Shown here piece by piece: positions 10,700 to 19,000 of a DNA stretch of 64,000 bases (position 1 is the stretch's first letter; each line of letters starts with the position of its first letter). The position numbers were made by a program, and so were the translations under genes. This DNA comes from Bolinopsis microptera (lineage: Eukaryota; Ctenophora; Tentaculata; Lobata; Bolinopsidae), in NCBI RefSeq assembly GCF_026151205.1, contig NC_087081.1, positions 17,541,859-17,605,858 on the forward strand, in the 5' to 3' direction. The notes beneath the pieces were generated by a model. The model was given only the letters and a program-made list of their open reading frames with translations. It ran no database searches and was not told the DNA's origin.

Positions 10700-11073
10700 G
10701 TAGGTGGACCCCGCCCTCGTTTAAGAATTAAAAAGGGTTCACCCGGCTTTTAACTTCGGGCCCGTTCAGTTTTAATTGGTAAGGGTTTTTAAGTGCTTTT
10801 TTTGCATCTTTGGACAAAAACGTTTTCAAACCTTTTAGGGGTTTATTAAATTTTTAAAAAACCCCTTCTCGTTTTGTTTTTGTTTTAGCAAAATTTTGGT
10901 TTAAAATTTTTTTGTTTTCGTGTTGGGGGTCCTTTTTGTGGGGAAGGGGAAGGGACTAAAATTTTTAAATCCCCAAAAGTTTTCGTGTCCCCCCCTTTTT
11001 AAAAATTTCACCAACCCCCCATCGAAAACCAAATTTTTAAGGGCACCTACACATTTCAATTTTTTAAATTAGA

Positions 11074-11104
<31 letters not shown>

Positions 11105-11290
11105 TAGTGGGGGTTCCCAATAAACTTTTATTTTCTGGGCCAATCCCCCAGGGTTTCCGAAAAGATTTAACTTTAGCCCCCCCAAATTTTTTGTTTTTTA
11201 AATCTCCCATTTCGGGTTACTTTTGGGTATCCCAATTTAATAAAATAAGGGGCCCCCTAAAACTCATTTTGCCTTAGTTTCCAAAAAAGG
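10700..11290. other. Homopolymer-rich, probably corrupted stretch of LINE ORF2
   Basis: This ~590-bp interval lies where the linker between endonuclease and RT should be. It is unlike the sequence on either side: it is full of runs of T, A, C and G, including ~26 consecutive G near 11076-11101. Recognisable ORF2 sequence stops sharply at both edges. It looks like base-calling or assembly damage rather than evolved divergence. Confidence 0.5.
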
Positions 11291-11316
11291 TTTCTCTTCG
11301 CTTGCCTCGGTGTCTC

Positions 11317-12141
11317 CTAGGTTGTGCAGGTATTTTTGAAAATTTCTAGAAACGCTTCAGGTCTCCTAGCGGGAGAACGGTAAACATTGCCAATTATTTT
11401 CGTTCTGTTGTATCCTTTGCACTGATGGAGCTTGATAAATTGAAATTCGCCACTAGTATTAGTTGGTTCAGGGTTTGGAGTGAAAATATCAATTTTATCA
11501 TAATCGACTACACGTTTGTGTACATAAGTGGCTAGCCCCCCACCTTTTCCAGATGGGCGAATTGGATCCTGGATAAATGGTTCATGAAATCCATCTAAGG
11601 TAACGTCGTTTATTCCGTTCGGTAATTTCCCTAAAGTGCAATTAGTTTCGTTAAAACACAATATATCATACTTATCATAAGTCTCAATATCATCACGTAG
11701 TTGATCTATATTCTTAATAAGGGATCTTATGTTCATAGAAAATGTTTTAAGTTGAGAGCAGGTAGATTTTTTCACGTTACGTTGTTGTTTATACTGACAA
11801 CTAGTTAGGAAAGATGAAATATTGCTCCAAGTTGAATCTTGATGCTCTTCGTTGGTCATGGCGTCGCCAATAAGATTAAATCGACTATTCTGATCGTACG
11901 GATTAAATATGTCACTATTAAGTTTACTGTAGTCGTCATAGATTTCATAGTAGGTTGCGTGAAATCCAGGAATGATACTTTCACAGCAACTCGTACAGCC
12001 TAAATTATCCTTAAAACATTTGACATGGACATTACTTTGACACCATGAGCATGTGCGAATATTTCTAATAGAGTAACACCAGCCGCTGCAGCTTGAACAT
12101 TTGATCTTGACTTTAATTTCAGATGTAACAGTGGGTTCCAT
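11317..12141 (-). pseudogene. LINE ORF2 N terminus: Cys-rich zinc region plus AP-endonuclease domain
   Basis: The frame starts at an ATG at 12141. Residues ~14-55 are Cys-rich (CSSCSGWCYS, CSWCQSNVHVKC, CTSCC), a PHD/zinc-ribbon-like arrangement found at the start of several LINE polyproteins. From ~130 the exonuclease-endonuclease-phosphatase fold appears: FSMNIRSLIKNIDQLRDDIE, DILCFNET (catalytic Glu), GKGGGLATYV and IIGNVYRSP. The domain is cut at residue ~270, where the corrupted stretch begins, so the C-terminal catalytic GDFN and SDH blocks are not seen. Its role in the family is to nick target DNA for target-primed reverse transcription. Confidence 0.8.
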
Positions 12142-12149
12142 TTATAACT

Positions 12150-12787
12150 AAATATTATGATTATGATACTGATAGTATATAAAACTATAGTTCAAATCAG
12201 ATTCTTTCACGAGAACCGGAGGTCCTGTATGCTACAGAATCGTGATATGATTTAAAAGTAAATTATATTATTTTAAGCTAAAATCGGATAATTAAGTGAA
12301 ATAAAGTGTCCTTATCTAGGGCCTTATCAGTATGATTTAAATAACTGATTTGGCTAAAAAATAGAAATCGAATAAAGTGGTTGCTTTTGTGTTGTGTAGT
12401 TTTGTGAGGTGTTATTTGTATTTGATTTGTTTGTAGCGTTTACGTAATAAGGGACTATCGCACTGAACTTGATTAATACTGAAGAGAACGCACTTGATTA
12501 TTTATAGATTTGTATGTGAATTTTGAATGTTGTATAGAGTTATGAAATCTCATTGATTTAGGATGATACAGATTTGTAGAGTAAGATGTTTTGTGTGCGA
12601 TCGGGTGATAAGAGATACTGATAATGAATGAGTGAGCTTATCAGATAATGAGAAAAATTCCACCAATCAGATCATTTCATTATAATATGATCTATCTTGG
12701 TAACGATCTGTTAAAGGTGGACTGGAAGTTGAGAAAAAAGTGAATCGCATTTTTTAATCAGAATGGTATCAATGATTTGTAAAGCGC
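12150..12787. other. Spacer between LINE ORF1 and ORF2
   Basis: This AT-rich ~640-bp segment has no open frame of note. It separates the ORF1 stop at 12788 from the ORF2 start at 12141. It is long for a LINE inter-ORF spacer and could hold a start or reinitiation signal, but none is recognisable. Confidence 0.35.
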
Positions 12788-14395
12788 TCAGCTTCGGTTA
12801 TATCTGGAGAGACTGTTAGGCTTGTGGTGATAGAGCCACTCACAGTTCCTGTGACGTCTCTGTTCAGATCCACATAACTTGCCAACGCAGTTAACAAGTT
12901 CATGTGCCACTACCCTTTGCACCTCGTGATATAAGTGGATGCCATGTCTGTCGTTGCGGTCCCATACGTAGTATGAGTTAGCACGCTTGATCACGGCATG
13001 GGCATCGAAAAAACTCAGATTTGGAATATCCTTAGCCAGGTTCAACATTATGATATTAAAAGCGTCAATCTCTGCATTCAACCAGTTAAATTTAGTCATA
13101 GATAAAGCACAAAACATAAACTCGGTATTCTTGTTATTGTTACAAGAGTCTATAAAACGGGGACAGAAATTGTCCGCAAGACTCCTGGCCGACTGCCCAT
13201 ACCTAGCTAGGTCATTAATGCCGCAGGAAAGTACGACTGCTTTAGAATGTTTGAACTCATGTTGATGTTCCAGTGAGTTCACTAGTTGATAGTTAAGGCG
13301 CTTTTGACATCGGTGGCCAGGTATCTGGTCGAACAGCCATTCTGGCGTTTCTCGGTGTATTGAGTCGTGAATTAAGAGGACTCTGGAGTGACGGGACGCT
13401 GGTGACTGTATCTGTGTAGGTGGTGCAACAGGCGGGACCCGAGTAGGGGCTGCAGGTGCTGGTAAGGCCGTGGGATCAGGCTGTTTCAACTTGCGAAGAG
13501 TGAGCGAGATTCGTGGCTGCCTTAACATAGGATCACGTTCAATGCCGTGCTGCCAGTGGTTCTGATCAGATCGAGACATTGCAAAGACAGAGCCGTGCTC
13601 AAGCGGGATGTTATGCTCAACGAAAGGGCCTGTCGACGTTGACATTCTCATAATTCTGGTAGAGCCAAATGATGCAGTGTAAATCAGACTATCTTCAACA
13701 ATGCTGGATTCGCTGTCACTATGCAATGGAATACCAACTGACCCGTCCTTATAGTAAGTACAGAGGCAGGTATAGTTCGTGGGAGTAAAGTCAGGATCGG
13801 ATTCATGCAAACAATCAAAAATGCGCTTTAGGACAGGTGGCAAGGGCTTATCATGGGTTGCACGGTGGTTGGTTCTGCCATAACTGTAAGGTACCGAGCC
13901 ATAATATGACGTTGAACGGCCCCCCGGGTGTTTCATGTTAAAGTCAAGCTCGCGGTAGATTTCATCAAAAGAAAGATCACCAAAGTCACAGTCCAAAAAT
14001 CTTACCGGAGGTGGTGGGTTAGGTATGCTTTCTACTTCACCGGAAGGGGAGAGAGTCTGTGGAGAACTACTGCTAGCTGCTTCAACGATGAGAGAGGTCT
14101 GCTTCCTGGACTCTTCAGAGACTTCCTGGATCGCAGTGCAGGCTCGTTCCGTGATGCTGTTGACCGCCTTCTCAACCTCTTCATTAACGGTACATGAAAT
14201 AAGTTTTAGACTCGCAGTTAATTTGTTCATTGTCTCGTCAGCGTCTAGGGCACATTGGCCTAATAAATGTTTCCTTAAAAAAGAAATTTTGTTGTCCGTT
14301 GTGCTTGCTTTAGTAGCACTTTTCGAAAGGAGGCGGAGTCTTTCGAACTCAAAATCTAAATCGGAGCAGGCAGTAAGCTTAACAAGTGAAGGCAT
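12788..14395 (-). CDS. LINE ORF1: AlkB-like 2OG-Fe(II) dioxygenase fused to SGNH hydrolase
   Basis: This 535-residue frame is uninterrupted. Residues ~40-115 look helical. Residues ~130-303 match the AlkB fold: the HxD motif is H225-S-D227 (GIPLHSDSE), the distal metal ligand is H283 in NHWQHGIERD, and the 2-oxoglutarate/substrate Arg pair is R295 and R301 in RISLTLR. After a Pro/Ala linker (305-330) comes an SGNH/GDSL-type esterase: VLLIHDSIH (Ser345 block), SCGIND (Gly392, Asn394) and DRHGIHL (Asp482, His487). AlkB enzymes oxidatively demethylate bases in DNA or RNA. An esterase domain in ORF1 is known from CR1-like LINEs. The catalytic residues of both domains are present even though ORF2 is broken. 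A small frame at 14356-14556 may be a frame-shifted N-terminal extension. Activity is inferred only. Confidence 0.85.
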   Translation of the reverse strand: MPSLVKLTACSDLDFEFERLRLLSKSATKASTTDNKISFLRKHLLGQCALDADETMNKLTASLKLISCTVNEEVEKAVNSITERACTAIQEVSEESRKQTSLIVEAASSSSPQTLSPSGEVESIPNPPPPVRFLDCDFGDLSFDEIYRELDFNMKHPGGRSTSYYGSVPYSYGRTNHRATHDKPLPPVLKRIFDCLHESDPDFTPTNYTCLCTYYKDGSVGIPLHSDSESSIVEDSLIYTASFGSTRIMRMSTSTGPFVEHNIPLEHGSVFAMSRSDQNHWQHGIERDPMLRQPRISLTLRKLKQPDPTALPAPAAPTRVPPVAPPTQIQSPASRHSRVLLIHDSIHRETPEWLFDQIPGHRCQKRLNYQLVNSLEHQHEFKHSKAVVLSCGINDLARYGQSARSLADNFCPRFIDSCNNNKNTEFMFCALSMTKFNWLNAEIDAFNIIMLNLAKDIPNLSFFDAHAVIKRANSYYVWDRNDRHGIHLYHEVQRVVAHELVNCVGKLCGSEQRRHRNCEWLYHHKPNSLSRYNRS

Positions 14396-14599
14396 GTTGT
14401 TGCTGCAAACGTGTAATTCCCTGACACCCCAAGCCCCAACATACCGGTAGAAGGTGCTTCTGAGTCAGCGATTGACTCAGAAGCAGCTTTAGAAGCTAGT
14501 TTCTTCCTCTGGGATGATGTAGGTGTAGAGGTATTAGGTGTAGAATTTCGTCGCATGATCAGTATAAATCACAAGCTCAGTGCGATAAGAAAAGGTAGA

Positions 14600-14925
14600 T
14601 TACAGAGGAAAAATATTGATGCGTAATGAAAGTAGTAAAATGATTATGAGTAGTAAAATGATTAAAATATTGGACCAAATATTTACGAATAAAATTATCT
14701 TGAAGCTGAAATAGTGTACTAGAGAATGGTGCGATATAAAATGCGCTAGTACAGTGGTGAGGTTACTGGATGCAAATTTAATGAAGCAGTGCTCAGCGTA
14801 TGTGTAAGTACATAAGAACTAGCAATATACATTAGGTATTCAGGGTCTCAAACAGGTATGGCAATTGGCATGACATACGATATCTGAACTGTTCAAAATA
14901 CAGACTCACCACTGTTAGTGCTCTG
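14600..14925. other. No gene seen
   Basis: AT-rich sequence upstream of the LINE. It may include the LINE 5' untranslated region. The word GTGAGGTTACTGGATGCA also occurs near 7770-7795. Confidence 0.35.
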
Positions 14926-15588
14926 TACCTACTTGTTCGAGGATTCCGTCAACAAAATTTGAAAATTCGATTTTTGGGGGCCACACCCTATCAACCTTGA
15001 ATTGCTTATACTCGTGTTGGTGAGCATGTTAGAGACTCCGTTGGAACATATTGCAATAAATCATTTAATCCGGAATATAATCTGAAAAGATGGTGGGAAA
15101 CGGATTTAAAATGAGGAAGTTATCAAGCAATTTGTTTATCTCGTTAGCAAACTTGATTGGGTACTCAATGATTACCCAATTACGACACCGTAATTGGGCT
15201 CTCTGCACGATTCCCATAATGCGGATCTAGTCTCAACCCGATCACCTGATCACACGTAGTGAACAAACTCGTTATGCTTCATATCTCGGTCATCTGAGAA
15301 GCTAGAACTCTTGTTTTTTCAGGACAAACGTAATTTAAATGGCCAAACACCATTCAATAAAATTTGGCTCGATTCGACTATCCAAACTATCAAATAAATG
15401 CGAAAATGAACCCTCATTTGAAAAAAATGAACACGAATATTTTTTGATTTGACAAATTCCTCGAACCAGTGGTGGTAGTAAGTCATACCAGAAATAATTA
15501 TTTCAATTGGACACTCAGTGACTGAGCTATTAAAGCCAGCGTATGGGTACTGACTTTTGCCCCCCCCCCCCCCCCCCCCCCCCCTGTA
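14925..15588. mobile_element. TIR mini-element (CAGGGTGG family), copy with expanded C tract
   Basis: It is homologous to most of 61229-61994: GTTCGAGGATTCCGTC, ATATCTCGGTCATCTGAGAAG, CCTCGAACCAGTGGTGGTA and CTCAGTGACTGAGCTATTA are shared in the same order. The left terminus is missing. At the right terminus the sister copy reads TTTTGGCCCACCCTGTA; here the middle is replaced by 25 C followed by TGTA. Tc1/mariner-like by its TA target in the sister copy. Confidence 0.7.
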
Positions 15589-15599
15589 TTTATAATTAA

Positions 15600-16070
15600 G
15601 GAAAATACGTGAAAGATAATTAGGGGAAAATAATGATGGTGGTCACCTAAATTTGGTAGTCCGAATATATGGTGTTTTTTTCGAAAAACCACCGACTTTC
15701 GTACCATTTAAATATGTCTCGTAAAGTACATAAAAGGGACAATGTTAACCTTTTATAGGGGCCATTATCTCGAAAGTTTTTTAACATTCGCCCTTAAGAA
15801 AAACCATGACGATATAATTTTTTTCAAATATCTTTCCAAAAACCTATAATTTTCGAGGAGTTCCTTGTCACTAATCCATTACCAGAGGGTGACGTGAACT
15901 CAATTGAACAGGGGCTTTTCCTGATCTCCTTGTATTTGTGTTAATTGCTGTAAAGTTTGATACTAATTCTAACTCTTATTTCATAGAGTTCGAATATTCC
16001 AATTGAAATACCTTAAACTATCTCCATTCAGTAAGGTTATGTACAAAATGTTTATAAAAGATTGATAAGA
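15600..16070 (+). other. Leader region upstream of the ankyrin gene exon
   Basis: AT-rich sequence. Near 16030 a pyrimidine-rich stretch ends in CTATCTCCATTCAG, a possible 3' splice site. It is followed by a tiny upstream frame (ATGTACAAAATG, stop TGA near 16062) before the exon ATG at 16074. I infer that the exon could be preceded by a non-coding exon further left. Confidence 0.3.
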
Positions 16071-16073
16071 AAT

Positions 16074-19000
16074 ATGACAGAATCTGGAGATGAAGGAGAA
16101 GTTGTTGTTCATGACACAGAGGTAAATATATTACAAACCTATCGGCTATCACAAACACAGAGGTAAATATATTACAAACCTATCACAAACACAGAGGTAA
16201 ATATATTACAAACCTATCACAAAGTACAAACACCATTAGAATACACAATGAGGTAAATCAAAAACACCATTACACAGAAGTAAATATATTACAAACCTAT
16301 CACAAACACAGAGGTAAATATATTACAAACCTATCACAAAAACCATTACAATACACACAGAGGTAAATATATTACAAACCTATCACAAAAACCATTACAA
16401 TACACACAGAGGTAAATATATTACAAACCTATCACAAACACAGAGGTAAATATATTACAAACCTATCACAAACACCATTACAATACACACAGAGGTAAAT
16501 ATATTACAAACCTATCACAAACACAGAGGTAAATATATTACAAACCTATCACAAACACAGAGGTAAATATATTACAAACCTATCACAAACACCATTACAA
16601 TACACACAGAGGTAAATATATTACAAACCTATCACAAACACAGAGGTAAATATATTACAAACCTATCACAAACACCATTACAATACACACAGAGGTAAAT
16701 ATATTACAAACCTATCACAAACACAGAGGTAAATATATTACAAACCTATCACAAACACCATTACAATACACACAGAGGTAAATATATTACAAACCTATCA
16801 CAAACACCATTACAATACACACAGAGGTAAATATATTACAAACCTATCACAAACACCATTACAATACACACAGAGGTAAATATATTACAAACCTATCACA
16901 AACACAGAGGTAAATATATTACAAACCTATTACAAACACCATTACAATACACACAGAGGTAAATCACAAACACCATTACACAGAGGTAAATATAATTACA
17001 AACCTATCACAAAGTACAAACACCATTACAATACACACAGAGGTAAATATATTACAAACCTATCACAAACACAGAGGTAAATATATTACAAACCTATCAC
17101 AAAGTACAAACACCATTACAATACACACAGAGGTAAATATATTACAAACCTATCACAAACACAGAGGTAAATATATTACAAACCTATCACAAAGTACAAA
17201 CACCATTACAATACACACAGAGGTAAATATATTACAAACCTATCACAAACACAGAGGTAAATATATTACAAACCTATCACAAAGTACAAACACCATTACA
17301 ATACACACAGAGGTAAATATATTACAAACCTATCACAAACACAGAGGTAAATATATTACAAACCTATCACAAAGTACAAACACCATTACAATACACACAG
17401 AGGTAAATATATTACAAACCTATCACAAACACCATTACAATACACACAGAGGTAAATATATTACAAACCTATCACAAACACAGAGGTAAATATATTACAA
17501 ACCTATCACAAAGTACAAACACCATTACAATACACACAGAGGTAAATCACAAACACCATTACACAGAGGTAAATATATTACAAACCTATCACAAAGTACA
17601 AACACCATTACAATACACACAGAGGTAAATATATTACAAACCTATCACAAACACAGAGGTAAATATATTACAAACCTATCACAAAGTACAAACACCATTA
17701 CAATACACACAGAGGTAAATATATTACAAACCTATCACAAACACAGAGGTAAATATATTACAAACCTATCACAAACACAGAGGTAAATATATTACAAACC
17801 TATCACAAAGTACAAACACCATTACAATACACACAGAGGTAAATATATTACAAACCTATCACAAACACCATTACAATACACACAGAGGTAAATATATTAC
17901 AAACCTATCACAAACACCATTACAATACACACAGAGGTAAATATATTACAAACCTATCACAAACACCATTACAATACACACAGAGGTAAATATATTACAA
18001 ACCTAAGCTATCACAAACACCATTACAATACATTTTATTAACCTGGTGAGGTAATAACGTCCAGTAAAACGCTGATTCACCATTCTCTCCCCTTCCCCCA
18101 AAGTTAAACCACAAATTAAGTTAACTAGAAATAAACTTGAGGAAATATTCTTTGGTGATTGTATATAATTATTTATTAAACTTTATTTGAATTTTAGTAT
18201 TTTTATTATGGCAAGTGGTTGAATTTAATGAGACAGGGTCAGTTTCTCTATTGTCTTAGAAAAATGTCTACTTAACAGTAGGCAATGCTGAGTGGCAGGA
18301 ATGAGGGACCAAAACGCTTAGGCCATTATTGCTTCCCCTAAGTACCCCCTACCTGAGTGCTCATGAACTGTAACCACTATTAATTGGGAGCCAATTCTGT
18401 GCAGAGTCAAAAGTCAAAACCCTGATTAACCATGCAAATATACTATTTTCAACCTTCCCCTAAACTGTACAGTAAATCAGGGTTTTACTGTAGTTTATTT
18501 TTTTAAACAACAGCGATTAACGAATTTGATTAATAACTGCTACAAGCTGAATGATTAATAACTGTCACTTCTAAATGTGTACTTGAAATGGTGCCAGTTG
18601 TTGGAGTGTTCTGCTCCACGCAGTAACAATGCTCCCAGTGCCCCTCCTTTGGCGTACACAGTAACAATGCTCCCCTGTGCTCACAGCGCCCCTCCTTTGG
18701 CGCACACAGTAACAATGCTCCCCAGCGCTCACAGCGCCCCTCCTTTGGCGCACCCTCCGTTCCCCCTCTTAAAAGTTAAAGTACAAATACAATGGTACTT
18801 TAAAATTGGACAAATCAGGTGATTTTAGAGGATATGCCGGTAAAATCTCTAAAACAGTGTGTTTCTAGAGCAAAACGTGCAATTTTGTTATTTCTTTTAA
18901 GTTAAGTTTTTCTAAATTGTCCCACATTAAAACGACGATTTGGCGCCCCCCTTAGGTAGTGCACAGCCCCCCCCCCCCCCCTTAGGTGGTGCACAGCTGG

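Larger units (their letters stand above)
8290..14600 (-). mobile_element. Non-LTR retrotransposon (CR1/L2/Jockey-like) with AlkB-SGNH ORF1
   Basis: In element order (right to left) the pieces are: ORF1 (14395-12788), a ~650-bp gap, ORF2 N-terminal zinc-binding region plus endonuclease (12141-11317), a corrupted stretch (11290-10700), reverse transcriptase in three frames (10460-9738), an unrelated 561-bp insertion (9733-9173), and the ORF2 C terminus (8914-8318). Order, strand and domain content fit one ~6-kb LINE copy. It is not intact, because ORF2 is broken by frameshifts, the insertion and the corrupted region. The exact 5' end and 3' tail were not resolved. Confidence 0.85.

Noticed and set aside
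13928-14450. Plus-strand frames opposite LINE ORF1
   Set aside because: Shadows of the minus-strand ORF1; no domain.
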